Part shown: positions 1-11,534 of the stretch, one piece after another
Layout of the letters: the number at the start of each line of letters is the position of its first letter
Numbering within the stretch: position 1 is the stretch's first letter
DNA from: Utricularia gibba
Taxonomy: Eukaryota > Streptophyta > Magnoliopsida > Lamiales > Lentibulariaceae
Length of the DNA stretch: 64,000 nt
NCBI GenBank assembly: GCA_002189035.1
Contig: NEEC01000017.1
Coordinates: 744,001 to 808,000, forward strand
Direction: 5' to 3'
Program-made: the position numbers and the translations under genes
The notes under the pieces: generated by a model
Seen by the model: the letters and a program-made list of their open reading frames with translations, nothing else
Told to the model about the DNA's origin: nothing
The model's database searches: none

Positions 1-345
1 TATTCGATTTCAGGGGAATCGCCGACGTCCATCCATCATCACATTTGGAAATTCACATGTTGCAGCGAATTGTAACACATCATAACTCGTATACCAACTT
101 CTCGTAAGCTACAAAATGATCAAAGTTAGTAGTATTCTACCTATAGTATTTAACAACTTTGAATGGTTAGAGGCTTACAAATGATGGATACTCAGAAGGA
201 AAGAAAACTGGTGGTGCATTCTGCATGAGGAGCCTCACCGAATATAAAGCATATAACCCACATTCAGTTGATCCAGTTTGTAGTCGAATCTATATTAAGA
301 ATAACTATAAAAATGAATTTGCTATAAGTGTTTGTGCTATGCTAT

Positions 346-1133
346 TTATTGATGTTGCATTGTGTGTACCTCAGAAAAGCGAATAGGCACAAAATCCAAC
401 TCATTAACATCGAAAGAAGGTGCCGCAAACCCTAGCATGTATTTTAGACACCTACACATGTAAAGTAGTGGGTAAGTCATAGCTAATTTATTGATTAATG
501 TAGTATAATAATTTCTAGTACCTATAAAAATCTTCTTCCGCTGAACATAATACATCCCCTGCACCCAAAGAATCTAAGACAATGATCATTCTATTACGAG
601 CGTCTCCAAAGTTACAGCATATCGTCACCACCCAATGACCTCTAGTTGTAGAACATAACAGGTCAAACACATTGTATATAATGTTCAAATATAAAGCAAA
701 GTGTATCTTACCGATAAACAATAGGCCACACAATGTATGGGCAAGTAAGAAAGGCTGGTCGATGGGGAAATATTCTACAAACTCTCTCCTTATTATCAAT
801 CCACTAATTGAAATATAGAGGGTCAATGAAATAAAAAATGTTCAATCGCTCTTCTGGAATCTCACCTCTAATATGACGTAACACTTTTGTAAATCAAAAT
901 CACTAAGAATTCCATACTTACGAAAGCCAGGAAGACGCTTCTTCTTCTTGCAATCCCTCATCTTTTGTTTCAATACATCATCGTTCACAATAGTGGAATT
1001 GTTAGATGAAAGAATGCCATTTTGGACATTGACAAACTACTGTTCTACCATTGTAGGGGGTGAGAACTCTCCCCACTCAAAGTCTTCTCGTATTTCACTC
1101 GTGGACCCTGATTTCAACAAACTAAACACATGA
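346..1133 (-). pseudogene. Ulp1-like (C48) cysteine protease fragment of the MULE
   Basis: The strongest stretch lies at about 515-826. It contains HWVVTICCNFGDARNRMI followed by VLDSLGA, which matches the H-W-x(n)-D-S pattern around the catalytic His and Asp of Ulp1/SUMO-protease-like peptidases. The C-terminal part at 346-564 is in another frame, and the catalytic Gln/Cys region is not clear. Position downstream of the transposase on the same strand fits the captured protease of Kaonashi MULEs. It is broken by frameshifts and is unlikely to be active. An unrelated host Ulp1 fragment is possible but less likely given the context. Confidence 0.6.
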
Positions 1134-1414
1134 GCTCAAGCATGAAACAGTTATTAAAAAAATCATACAATTTCGTCTTTGTTTGGCATGTTTGTGTTTC
1201 TCTTGGAAGTAGCTGAATTTTGGGGTTGATCAGAGGTGATCTTTTACTCTGTTCCCGTGGATGTTTCTTGTGTTCCTTGCTCATTTACTTCATTTTTTCC
1301 ATAACCTTCATTTTCCTATAATAAGGAAACAATATATCTTGATAACAAATAATACCATATCATATGGAACAAACTTATGATCCAATATAGCAGGCTACCT
1401 TTTTTTTTTGGAGT

Positions 1415-2064
1415 TCAGCTCACATGTACGTGCGTTGTGCCCTGTGTATCCACATGCACAAAAAAATTGTAATTGTCTTGTTCTAGCTTTCTTCTATTTC
1501 TTATGAGGTGATTGTTTTTCATGTTCATTATCATGAATGCAGCAAGCGTATGTTTCCCTAAAGTGCGTGTCATTATTCCAATCATATATGTGATCCCTTG
1601 GATTATCACGCTTGGTTCGTATAGCTCGCAGCGCATGTTTGCATGGTATACCTACAGTTTATCAAGTAAGAAAGCAAACATAATTTGTGACTAAACACAA
1701 TCACTTACCAGTTAATTGATCTGATTTCCACACCAGCCTCTGGTGTGGAGTTATTCTCTATAGTTTGCATGGATGATGGGGAATACCTATATTTCCACTT
1801 GGATGATTCTGAATGTCGTTTTTTAAATCGATCGGCAATGGTCCATCTGATCTCTTCTAGCATCCGTAGTATCGGTAATCGCCATGCATCAAGTAAGGAG
1901 GCATTCCAAGGCTCTGAAATGTTGTTTGTTAAAGCTCCACATTTGGCATCCTCAGCGAAGTATGCATGCGTCCACCTAGTTTGGTTTATTTTACATAGCC
2001 TACTGTATGCATTGTTGTTCAACCAGCCAAGGGCATCCATTTCCATTCTCCAATTAACTGGCAT
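1415..2064 (-). pseudogene. MULE transposase C-terminal part with SWIM finger and zinc knuckle
   Basis: Reading on the minus strand, the segment at 1705-2064 ends in a good donor (GTAAGT at about 1701-1706). A short intron leads to a CTGTAG acceptor near 1648. The spliced frame reads LTGIPCKHALRAI, the Cys-His half of a SWIM zinc finger, followed by KRDNPRDHIYDW, a stretch usual near the MULE transposase C-terminus. An in-frame stop follows near 1500, and beyond it CACGYTGHNARTC resembles a CCHC knuckle. The first SWIM cysteines are not visible, so the finger is probably degenerate. Confidence 0.65.
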
Positions 2065-2202
2065 GGATGCTGTTGCACACTTCCAAACTTGAGTCTTGAC
2101 AGCATCTGAACGTGCACCTACATTCTCCTGTAGATGTCTAACGCAATGCCGCAGCTACATAAATCACCATACACTTTAAATCAGTTAAAATAGCACATAT
2201 TT

Positions 2203-2735
2203 TTAATTAACCATATATAGAAAATTAAGTCTTACATGTACTGAAGGTAGTATAATATGCATGACAGGCTTTGGTCTTGAGCCCCTATCTGCCATGAATG
2301 TGAACTCACGCATATTATCCTCTATAATACCCAAATCAACCTTAAAAAGACTTAAGAACCACGTCCATGTGTCCTTGCTCTCAGTATCCACAAATGCGTA
2401 TGCTAGTGGTAAAATGTGTTGATCAGCATCAAATGTGCATGCACTCAAAATCTGGCCACCCCCTCTACCTTTAACATGACAACCATCAACACCAACAAAT
2501 GGTCGACAATGCCTCCAACCTGTTTTACAGGCATCCAAACAAATGCAGAGTTTTTCAAATCTTTGATAAGTGTTGTGATGCCCAGAGGTGAGAGGACTAG
2601 GTCAATAGTAGTTCCAGGATTCGATAGAATTAACTGTGCACAATACCGACCAATCATCGAATATTCCGTTGCTAGCTTTCCATCACTATCTCCTAATACC
2701 TTCTTCCGAGCCACATGTGCTTGCATAGGATCCAC
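2203..2735 (-). pseudogene. MULE transposase core domain
   Basis: Two overlapping frames (2445-2735 and 2203-2538) together give the centre of a MULE transposase. The second reads GWRHCRPFVGVDGCHVKG near its start, then ILPLAYAFVDTESKDTWTWF. These are the first catalytic Asp region (VDGCH) and the conserved E-x(n)-W-x-W-F block of the MULE DDE domain. The frame change between the two pieces shows decay. It transposed the parent element when intact. Identification is by motif pattern. Confidence 0.8.
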
Positions 2736-2933
2736 CTACATGGATGTTGTTAAGTTGATGTGATGCCTAAAATCCCATATGGTGATATCTGGCTCACCTA
2801 AGAACTTATCCTCAAAGAGTCTTACTAGATGCTTGGGTTTTAAAGATTTATTTTCAGTTAACTCCCTGTCACATGAACTACAGTGCTTACTATGATACTT
2901 AGATACTTGCCAATCTTGATCTGGACAGGGTCC

Positions 2934-3565
2934 TTAGATGATTACAATCCAACTACACCTTTCATCCCAACCCCCTTCACACACAACACAAATGTAGTTG
3001 TTGTCATTCCTCTTAAATTTCCATTGAATTCGTTCCTGAATACAATAAGCAACGATGTCATCCCGTGCTGCTATTTTGCTATTAAATAATATTACTTCTC
3101 TACATAGTAAAAAATAGACTTTTATAAATAATAAATAGAAACTCCAGATGAATACATATAGGAACCAACTCATACGCATTATAAGTAAAAGTCATAAGAA
3201 TTATAAACATAACATATACCAATTATATCTAGAAATTAGATGCAAAGAATTATTGATACTTAAATAAATAATTAGAGATTAACCCCTAACTATTATTAAT
3301 ATAAAAAATAATCTAGGATTTACTTAAAATTTAATCCATTTCATCCTTTTTTTGAGTTATAATATACAATTTTTTCATTCTCATGATCATATAACTCAAT
3401 GTCTTGAGTGACATCCTCATGTGCTTGAAGTATGCATTCTTCCTTCCACTCAATTTTAGACATTGGTTCAACATCGAACAAGCACGGAGGTTGCAACCCA
3501 CTAGATTCATATTGAAACTCCTCCTCTGAATAAACGTATGATTCCGTAGTATCCGAATCACTCAT
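2934..3565 (-). pseudogene. MULE transposase N-terminal region
   Basis: The frame at 3341-3565 encodes an acidic N-terminus (MSDSDTTESYVYSEEEF). The frame at 2934-3179 contains a segment with RIQWKFKRNDNNYICVVC, which resembles the MuDR-type N-terminal region (a W-x-F/C-rich DNA-binding domain) that precedes the core. The intervening sequence is AT-rich and contains no continuous frame. Assignment rests on order and strand relative to the core at 2203-2735. Confidence 0.5.
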
Positions 3566-3569
3566 AGTT

Positions 3570-4723
3570 AGAACCTATGGCACCAAATCAATTGAAAAGC
3601 TACAACAAATTAAATCGATACGATTCTACATCTGTCCAATAAACTTACGATCCAAAGAAGAATGATATAAGAAGATGAATCTAAAATCACCAACAATAAA
3701 ACCCAGAATCTGAGAGCATCGACTCAGAGTCAAGAGGGTGATGAGTTACTAAACTAGGACAATCATGATGAGTCAAGAGGGCGACGGGTCAACAATCACG
3801 GTAGTTTGTGGTGGATCGTGATGGCTAACAAATATCAGAGGATTTCATCGTGGTGGCTAACAATAGTTATAACCCTAATTACATTGCATTTCTCATTTTG
3901 GAAATGGGACAGCTAAATATATGTACTGAAATAAAATCTCATTAGTAAACGTTTGTTCTCATAATGTAGGTGTCAAAAGGTGTATTTTTATTCAAAAGAT
4001 AAATCATAAACGTATGTATCAAAAAAAATTTCTAAAAAACATTGGTATTGAAGATATATTATTTTTCAAAACATTAATTTCAAAATAAAAATTTTGAAAA
4101 CATTCGTATGTAAAATTTGTAAAATTAGACAACGTGTGTACCAAAAATCACATTATACAAACGTTAGTATAGAATTGTATATTTTTCGTCAAACGTAGGT
4201 ATTGAAACAAAACGTAGCCCTAAAAAAAGTAGAAAGTTTTTTTTTATCAAATCATCATCATATACCTTAGATATGACATCAATGTAATATTATAAAATAA
4301 CAACAATAAGGGAAAGAGTATGTTCATAGTTAAGAGAAATGTTTACTTAATCCAACCTTTTGGTTTAAATATATCACTCACACATGCTACATTTCAAAAA
4401 GGGTTTCACTTACTGTCTAACAAATAATACTAAGAATTGAGGATGAGTGCATATATTAGTTAAATCAAATCTTAATATAATAGATACATTATCTTTGTGA
4501 ATAATGGTAAATCTACATTTAGTCCTCCTCAACACAAAACATATCAATTATTGAAATCTTCATATTGATTACTTACAACTAACTTTATATAGTTATTTAT
4601 TAATATAATTGGGTCTTATACCACTACTAGAAGCATTTTTGCTCAAAATGATACTATTAACATCCCAAATTCTAAAAGAGATTCCTACCCCATTATCAAG
4701 TTGTTGTCTATTAAATTTAAGTC
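3570..4723. other. AT-rich intergenic DNA between the MULE and copia A
   Basis: No coding frame with recognisable homology was found. The stretch 3720-3900 holds several repeats of a short ATGAGTCAAGAGGG-like phrase and may still be MULE flank. The rest is AT-rich and appears to be decayed intergenic DNA. Confidence 0.5.
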
Positions 4724-4728
4724 TTTCA
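4724..4728. repeat. Target-site duplication of copia A (left)
   Basis: TTTCA directly precedes the left LTR and is repeated exactly after the right LTR at 10086-10090, the 5-bp duplication left by retrotransposon integration. Confidence 0.9.
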
Positions 4729-5047
4729 TGTTGTTGCAAGATAGAATCTTGGGAAGTAACAAAAAGGTAATGCTTATGAGATCATCTTGGATGAAAAACG
4801 ACTCATGAACAATAAGAATGACCGAAAACCTAATTGACACGCATTCATAGTAGGGTTTATATATACCCAATACTTAGGTTACCCAACAGTGGGCCACAAT
4901 CATTGAAAACACACAAAAAGCCCAACAGCTCGAATTCAACACTTCCATGCTCGAACCCAAAACCTTTTTATCTGAAATATGACATTATGACACAAGTTTA
5001 GTGCTTCCAATCACCTTCAAACTTTGGATTCAGGCTGATCTCCAACA
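4729..5047 (-). repeat. 3' LTR of copia A
   Basis: 319 bp, starting TGTTGTTGCAAG and ending CTCCAACA in plus reading. It pairs with the 323-bp copy at 9763-10085; the length difference is a 4-bp indel just after the start. Confidence 0.93.
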
Positions 5048-6035
5048 CTCCCCCCAGACCGAGATCTCCCAACTTGAGAAAGTCTTCCATAGTCATGAGA
5101 TTCATGTTCTTCCTTGCTAGCTCAAACTGAACTCTGTTCAAACCTTTGGTGAGCCCATCAGCAAGCTGATTCCCACTCTCAAAATACTGCACTTTTATCT
5201 TCTTCTCCTTGATGTAATTCCTTATGACATGATACCGGATTCTTATGTGTTTGGCTTTGCTGAAGTTCGTCGGATCCTTGGCAATGGAGATTGCAGCTCG
5301 ATTATCCATAAGCAGATGTGTAGCTTCCTGTTGTATGAATCCAAGTTCGTTTAGCATCTGCCTCAACCAAACACAATAGTTTGAAGCATGTGCTGCTGAG
5401 ATGTATTTTGCTTCAGCTGTTGATTGTGCTACCACTTTTTGTTTCTTCGAAAACCAGACTACAGGGCTCTTATTTAAGAAGAAGAGTGCACCAGATGTAC
5501 TCTTGCTATCTTCAGCCATACCATAATCACTATCTGAGTAGGCTCTAAGTTTCAAGACTGGTTTTTCACCTTCATAGGGATAGAACAATCCGAAATCAGT
5601 AGTAGATTTTATGTACCTGAAAGCTCTTTTCACAGCCGCCATGTGAGTTGTTGTTGGTTTGTTGAGGAAGCGAGATAAGACATTTACAAAAAAACACAAG
5701 TCAGGCCTTGTATGCTGGAGATAAATGAGGCTTCCAATCATACTTCTATAAGTAGTGGCATCCACATTCTTTCCCTGATTGTTCTCTCCAATCACCTATT
5801 TGTAATCCAAAGGCGTTTTTGAAGGATTGACATCTTTGAACCCAAACCTTTCAAGAAGTTCATTATAGTACTTTTTCTGAGATATGAATGTTCCAACATC
5901 TTCAAGTTGATGAATTTCCATGCCTAGATAATAGGACATCATTCCAAGGTCAGTCATCTTGAATTCATTTTTGAGTAGAGCTTTGAATTCCTCAATCTTC
6001 CTTTCATTACCTGAGGTAATCATAAGATCATCCAC
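4998..6035 (-). pseudogene. Copia A pol, C-terminal part: end of reverse transcriptase and RNase H
   Basis: Two same-frame pieces split by a stop at 5796. The first (5796-6035) follows the YVDD box and contains KMTDLGMMSYYLGMEI, the typical copia reverse-transcriptase tail. The second holds the copia RNase H with SADGLTKGL-like tail residues (QLADGLTKGL), the WFSKKQ block and the acidic STAEAKY and MDNRAA motifs. The terminal residues run slightly into the 3' LTR. The stop at 5796 replaces what is most simply a Gln codon. Confidence 0.9.
5048..5055 (-). other. Polypurine tract of copia A
   Basis: On the minus strand GGGGGGAG abuts the 3' LTR, the position and composition expected of the plus-strand primer. 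Confidence 0.85.
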
Positions 6036-7403
6036 ATATAAGCTAATAAATAAGTGATCATCTTCTTTTCCTTTAACTTATAGTGAGTAATCACTATATG
6101 TTTTTCTGAAACCAATACCCTGGAGAAAGTTATCCATGCGTTCATTCCATGCTCTAGGAGCTTGCTTCAACCCATAGAGAGATTTATTTAGCTTCAATAC
6201 CTTGTCTTCATGACCTGACACTTTGAAGCCCTTTGGTTGTTCAACAAAAACAACCTCCTCCAACACACCATTCAAGAACGCAGTCTTGACATCCATGTGA
6301 TGCACTTTCCATCCATGAGCAGCTGAAATGGCAAGAAGTACTTTAATCGTGTCAAATCTTGCTACTGGTGCAAAAATCTCATAAAAATTTATTCCTTTGA
6401 TCTGTCTATATCCCTTGGCTACTAATCTAGCCTTATATTTGTTGATAGAACCATCTGCATTCATCTTGGTTTTGAATAACCACTTGAGGCCAATAGGTTT
6501 GAAACCCCTATCCTTAGGTTTATCAACTAACTCCCATGTTTCATTTTCAAGTATAGAATTCATTTCTTCCTTCATGGCCTCTCTCCATTTCGGATTTTGT
6601 ACAACTACTTCAAATGATGTTGGATCTCCTGTCAATAATCCAGCCAAAATATCAACTATAGCATCTTGGACATCATCATTCAACTTGGAGAAACTTATTG
6701 TAGGAGCCTTGTTTCTTTTGCTTCTTCTAATGTCAGTAACATGACTATCTTCATTATCTATTGAATTTCTGATGTTTTTGCGTTTCCTCCTTTGCCAATC
6801 ACGATCAGATGGGTAATAATCTTCATCATCAGTATCAGGTTCCTCTCCATCAGATTCATCTGTTGATGAGTCTTCTGCATTCGTGCCTTGCTCCTCTTCT
6901 GGGATTTCGAAATTCCCATCTAAGCGCAGATCATTTGCCTGATGAGATTGTCCATATAGGGGTTCAGAGTTTGATTCTGAATTCTCATTGGACGAGTTAT
7001 CTTGATTTGTGACCTTCTCCTCCTCTGGAGCTGGAAAATTCTCATCTAAATGCTGATCATTTACTTGATTTGAATCTTCATGAACGAGTTTTGAAGTTTC
7101 TTGGTTTGTTGAATTCCTGGAAGAGAAGTTTTGAGGCATGTGTCTCCAGAGGTCTCCTTTCCCATGGGTACTATGCCTTCCATGACTTTTATGAGCTTCT
7201 GCATCATTCAGAGAAATGCAATCATCAATTAAAGTGTACCTTGCACCTTCATCAAAAGTGACATCATGGCTGAAGATAAATTTCTTCTGTTGAGGTAGAT
7301 AAACTTTATATCCCTTGGTAGTGTTGCTATAACCAACAAATACACCAGATACAGATTTCTTATCAAGTTTTCCTCGTTTTTGTCTGGTACATGAGTAAAA
7401 CAC
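6036..7403 (-). pseudogene. Copia A pol: integrase C-terminus and reverse transcriptase
   Basis: The frame at 6078-7403 begins within the copia integrase C-terminal region (GVFVGYSNTTKGYKVY), passes through an acidic linker and enters the copia reverse transcriptase: WREAMKEEMNSI, KWLFKTKMNADG, YKARLVAKGYRQ, HHMDVKTAFLNG and KSLYGLKQAPRAW. The frame stops at 6078, shortly before the catalytic YVDD, which is readable in the same frame just beyond the stop (about 6036-6060). These are the diagnostic copia RVT_2 blocks. Confidence 0.93.
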
Positions 7404-7450
7404 AGACTACCAAAGATTCTGAGATGATCAACCTTTTTAATATAACCATG

Positions 7451-8200
7451 TCATTTTTCATGCGCGGTTTTTCCACTAATCGCCCTTGAGGGAAGCAAGT
7501 TCAATAGATATACAGATGTAGATACCGCTTCAGCCCAAAAATTCATAGGAAGATCTTTCTCAAACAATAGGCATCTTGACATATCAAGGATTGTTCTGTT
7601 TCTCCTTTCACATATACCATTCTGTTGTGGAGAATATGGTACGGTAAATTGATGCATGATTCCCTCATTTTCACAGAGCATTCTCATGCTATTATTATAG
7701 AATTCGCCTCCATTGTTTGATCTAATCATCTTCAAAGAGCATCCACTCTGATTCTCAATCATCACTTTGAATTTTCGAAAGATATGAGGAACTTCTGACT
7801 TGCTTTTAAGAAAGTAAACCCAACAATAACGTGAATAATCATCAATGAATGTAACAAAATATCTACTCCCCCCTAATGAACATTCCTTAAATGGTCCACA
7901 AACATCTGTATGCACAAGCTCTAATTTCTCCTTTGCTACTGAATCACTGGAATAAAAGGGCTTTCTACACTGTTTACCTTGATGACACACTTCACATATG
8001 GCATTAGCAAACTTGATGTCTTTCAATTCCAGTACTTCCTTATTCTTCTGCAATATTTTCAGATTGTTGAAACTATAGTGCCCAAAACGTTTGTGCCAAA
8101 GGCTGCTTTGATCCTGAAGTGAGAAAATACAACTTTTATGATCACTGACCATGATTTGGTAGAGGTTGTAGGTGTTCAATCTTCGTTTTTGGATCAGCAA
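7451..8200 (-). pseudogene. Copia A integrase, with a catalytic Asp replaced by Asn
   Basis: It contains the pre-integrase segment SLWHKRFGHYSFNN, the zinc-binding Cys pair (ICEVCHQGKQC) and the catalytic core blocks ELVHTDVCGPF and VTFIDDYSRYCWVYF. Where copia elements have RSDNGGEF, this copy reads RSNNGGEF (codon AAC), so the second catalytic Asp is lost. The Glu block NGICERRNRTI is present. Frame breaks flank both ends. The Asp-to-Asn change alone should abolish integration. Confidence 0.92.
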
Positions 8201-8855
8201 CCTTAACTTTAGTGGTTATACCACCAGCATCCTTCATTAGCTCAATGTCAAAAACTTGCCTGCTCAATTGGCCAAACCTCAACAGGTTCTGTTTGAGGTT
8301 TGGTGAATAATAAACATCATCAACTTGAACAATTCCTTCTTTTAGCAAGAGTAAAATGCTTCTTTTGCCCACAATGCCAATATTTTCACCAGTGCACGTG
8401 CTTACCTCCTTCCCAATCTTTTCAAGCTTGAGAAATGACCTTGTATTACAACATACATGATAGGAGGCACCAGAGTCCAAGTACCAGCCTTTAGCATCTG
8501 AGGCTACTGTCATTAGAGCACACTCATACTCAAAAGGATCTTCAAAAGATATTTCTGGCTCATCTTCAAAGTAGGTAAAGGATGCATGTGATTTCTCTTC
8601 CCTGGAAGTAGCCTTCTTGTTATACTCAACTTTTATTGGATTTGACATTCCACATACCTTGTCAAGATGGTCTCTTTGATTGCATTTCGTGCACAAAGCA
8701 TCAGGCTTCCACCAACAAAACTCACTCCTGTGATTCTGTTTGTTGCAATGCTTGCAAGCATTTGTGCTTAAAGTCCAACAATCTTCACTCTTATGGTTGG
8801 ATTTGTCACAATGCCTGCACTTCTGATTGTCCATCGTTGATGTTGGGATTGACAT
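8142..8855 (-). pseudogene. Copia A gag end with three zinc knuckles, and protease
   Basis: Three consecutive CX2CX4HX4C knuckles are visible (CRHCDKSNHKSEDC, CKHCNKQNHRSEFC, CTKCNQRDHLDKVC) at about 8650-8820. They are followed by the aspartic protease active site WYLDSGASYHVC. Most copia gag proteins have a single knuckle, so three is unusual. The frame ends near 8142, where the downstream integrase frame is shifted. Confidence 0.92.
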
Positions 8856-8858
8856 TGG

Positions 8859-9644
8859 TTATTGTTTGATGGCTGTTGACTTGACATCCTTGACATTGTT
8901 AATTGCACCTGAGGTTATATTCATATTCTGCATTTTGGTGAGGAGAGCAGCTTCACCATAAGTTTTCTCAACTTCATAACCATCTCTTAGTTCCAATCTC
9001 TTTTCTGTAGATTGCAACTCAATCATGAACTCTCTAAATGTTGGCTCTGGTGTAACAGGATATTCAGGATACACCTAATGGAGCTTTCCTTCAATAATGT
9101 CAAGGATTTTTCTTTCTGTCTCAAGTGCATATAACTTTGGCTCGAATCTTGCAGGTAGGCTCATGATTGCCTTGCTAATCACCTTTTGATCCTCAAGTTT
9201 TTCCCCCAATCCTCGAATCTCCTTCACAAGCTTCGCAGTACGTTCATAATAGACTTGTATGGTTTCATTATCTAACATTTTGTTCCTCTCAAAGTCCTCC
9301 AGCTTGTTTTTGCATAATATCTCTCTGAGTTTGGCATCGCCTTCATAATGGGATTTGAGAGTATCCCATATTTCTTTTGCTGATTGACACTCTGCAATAT
9401 CATCAAATAGATGTTCAGAGATGGCTTGATACAAGGCATCCATTGCTTCATCTTTTCTCTGTTGAAGATACTCAACTTCCTCTTGCTGTTCTGATGTGGA
9501 TTTGCTTGTTATTGTAATAGCCAGAATCTCCCTTTCGACAACATCCCAAATCTTTTTGACCCAAAGGTAGCTGCGCATCTTTTTGACCCAGCTTCCATAC
9601 TCTGAACCATCAAATATTGGAGGTCCTCTACCAGATGCCATCAT
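8859..9644 (-). pseudogene. Copia A gag capsid region
   Basis: The likely gag start is the ATG pair at 9644/9641 (MMASGRGPPIFDGSEYGSW), shortly downstream of the LTR and primer site. Upstream in-frame Met codons lie inside the LTR. The body matches the copia gag-polypeptide family: YGSWVKKMRSYL near the start, then VKEIWD-like (KEIWDTLKSHYEG) and SLPARFEPK blocks. In-frame stops at 9075 and 8859 break it; both are most simply explained as CAA/CAG to TAA/TAG changes. Confidence 0.9.
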
Positions 9645-9750
9645 AGCCACCGTTTGACAAGCTTTGGGTTGATACTTGGTAATCCACCAAGTAAAAAACG
9701 CTGAACGGTATATAAAATACTGAAACGAACACAGGTTTGAGAACCTTACT

Positions 9751-9762
9751 GCTCTGATACCA
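9751..9762 (-). other. Primer-binding site of copia A
   Basis: On the minus strand this reads TGGTATCAGAGC, the initiator-tRNA-Met primer site shared by most plant copia elements. It immediately follows the 5' LTR. Confidence 0.92.
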
Positions 9763-10085
9763 TGTTGTTGCAAGAAAAATAGAATGTTGGGAAGTAACAA
9801 AAAGGTACTGCTTATGAGATCACCTTGGATGAAAAACGACTCATGAACAATAAGAATGATCGAAAACCTAATTGACATGCATTCCTAGTAGGTTTTATAT
9901 ATACTCAATACCTAGGTTACCCAACAGTGGGCCACAATAATTGAAAACACACAAAAAGCCCAACAACTCGAATCCAACACTTCCATGCTCGAACCCAAAA
10001 CCTTTTTATCTGAAATATGACATTATGACACAAGTTTAGTGCTTCCAATCAACTTCAACCTTTGGATTCAAGCTGATCTCCAACA
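9763..10085 (-). repeat. 5' LTR of copia A
   Basis: 323 bp, TGTTG...CAACA, next to the primer site, which makes it the 5' LTR of the minus-strand element. The right-hand target duplication TTTCA follows at 10086-10090. Confidence 0.93.
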
Positions 10086-10090
10086 TTTCA

Positions 10091-11534
10091 TTTGCAGACT
10101 TCTCTTAACTTTCTAATTTTCCATATAAATTATTTGATCATTAAAATAAAAAAACAAAAAATATAATTCATTAACAAAAAAAATATTCCAATACAACTTG
10201 AAGCATTTGATCCATTTCTAAACTAAACCCTAGAATTGCAAATTTCTCCTATCAAATAAATTTATAACTTAATATACATTTAATCATATGAAAAATATGA
10301 GCATAGTGGACTAGGGTTGAATACAAAGAGCTAGGTACTTGCTATGTGAAAGTCAATGCATGCAATCAATGTCACGTTGATAAATTTAGTCTTAACTAGG
10401 ACTAAAGTAAAGTTTCGATAAAATAAAGTAAAAAAAAGTAACAAACTTCTGAACTCGATTGTCCCTGGAATGAAATGGGTGGTGTCTTGGGAGTCTTAGG
10501 GGATGTATGCCTATCACTAAACACGCTTACACAAACCATAAATCAAACAACTAACAAACAACGTCTAGGTCTACTCGGACTCTTGTTTTCCCCCTAATTT
10601 TTGATCTACCTCTAATTAGGGTTTTTAAGATGAGTTTCACTACTTTCCCCTCCTGAATCTATTCTGGTTTGTTAAGAAAGTGGTATAACTTATGGTTAAT
10701 AAAGCCTAAAGATTGATCAGCACATTTCTCGCCTTTTAACCCCAAGTCACCTCTCTAAGTATTTAACCACTCATAACGAGGGAAAGAAAGACAATTTCAT
10801 AACCTAGAAACCAGAACATGTTCATGTCGTTGTGCAATAACAAGAAAGAAACATAAATAGAGACAAAAGATGATAAACAGTTCACGTTGAAAGCTAAAGC
10901 TATTCCTAATTAGGAATAGTATTCCTGATAAACGAAAAGTTCAAGTGTAGTTGAAATTTTCTTCTTCGTCCTCCATGGTTATTCTGCGACTTCCCCTCCA
11001 GAAAAATTTCTCCAAAAAGCTGTGTCATGCGCTCCAATGGGGAGATCGTTTCTCTCTCTATGTTGTCCCATTTTTTGTCCAAAATCCTCCTTTTTCTTCT
11101 TCTTGGATTTTGTGTTCTTCTTTTCATACTTTTTGCCTCATCCTCTACCATCACACTGTTCATATCCGGTTTCTTGGGATTTGTGTTGCTGACATGTGCT
11201 GCATTGCTCAAAGAAAACTATTAGAAGTAAGGTTGATTTAGTTCCAAGTAAGACTAAAATAATACAATTACGGTACTATGCACTAAAATATAGAACTAAA
11301 CAGTAAAGCTTAAATTTTATAGCACAATATGAGTCATTTCCCTATATTCAATTACTAAAAAATATATGTTATCAGTATTCATTTTCTCCTTTTGGATCAA
11401 TTGAGTTGAATGATAATTTAAAGACAATACATTAAATGTTTTTATTAAAACAATCTTTTTTTTTACTTTTAAAATTTTATAAATGACTTAGTACTTGTTG
11501 CAAGATTAGAGTTTCGAGAAAGCTAATAACACTT
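10091..11534. other. Intergenic region without a recognised gene
   Basis: AT-rich, with one less AT-rich stretch at about 10430-11230. A 101-codon basic minus-strand frame at 10906-11211 has no recognised domain. The repeated stop-free but low-complexity character and phrases such as runs of serine/leucine codons on the opposite strand suggest old LTR or untranslated retroelement sequence. No partner copy was found in the window. Confidence 0.4.

Larger units (their letters stand above)
346..3565 (-). mobile_element. Mutator-like element (Kaonashi-type MULE) relic
   Basis: Minus-strand remains of a MULE. In coding order it holds an acidic N-terminal segment, a MuDR N-terminal-like stretch, the MULE transposase core, a SWIM/zinc-knuckle C-terminus and then an Ulp1-like protease. 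Stops and frame changes separate the pieces, so no complete protein is made. No terminal inverted repeats were recognised at either side. MULEs that carry a C48 (Ulp1-like) peptidase are known in plants as Kaonashi elements, and many plant MULEs lack clear TIRs. The outer boundaries are therefore uncertain, and the left end may run off the window. Confidence 0.75.
4729..10085 (-). mobile_element. Complete Ty1/copia LTR retrotransposon 'A' (Tnt1/Tork-like)
   Basis: A 5,357-bp element on the minus strand. It has two LTRs (4729-5047 and 9763-10085), a perfect 5-bp duplication TTTCA, a tRNA-iMet-type primer site next to the right LTR and a polypurine tract next to the left one. Domain order is gag - zinc knuckles - protease - integrase - reverse transcriptase - RNase H, which is the copia order. 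The gag-pol frame is interrupted by in-frame stops near 9075, 8859, 6078 and 5796 and by frame changes near 8142-8200 and 7403-7450, so it cannot move by itself. By eye the LTRs differ at about 15 aligned positions plus one 4-bp indel, so the insertion is fairly recent. Confidence 0.95.
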
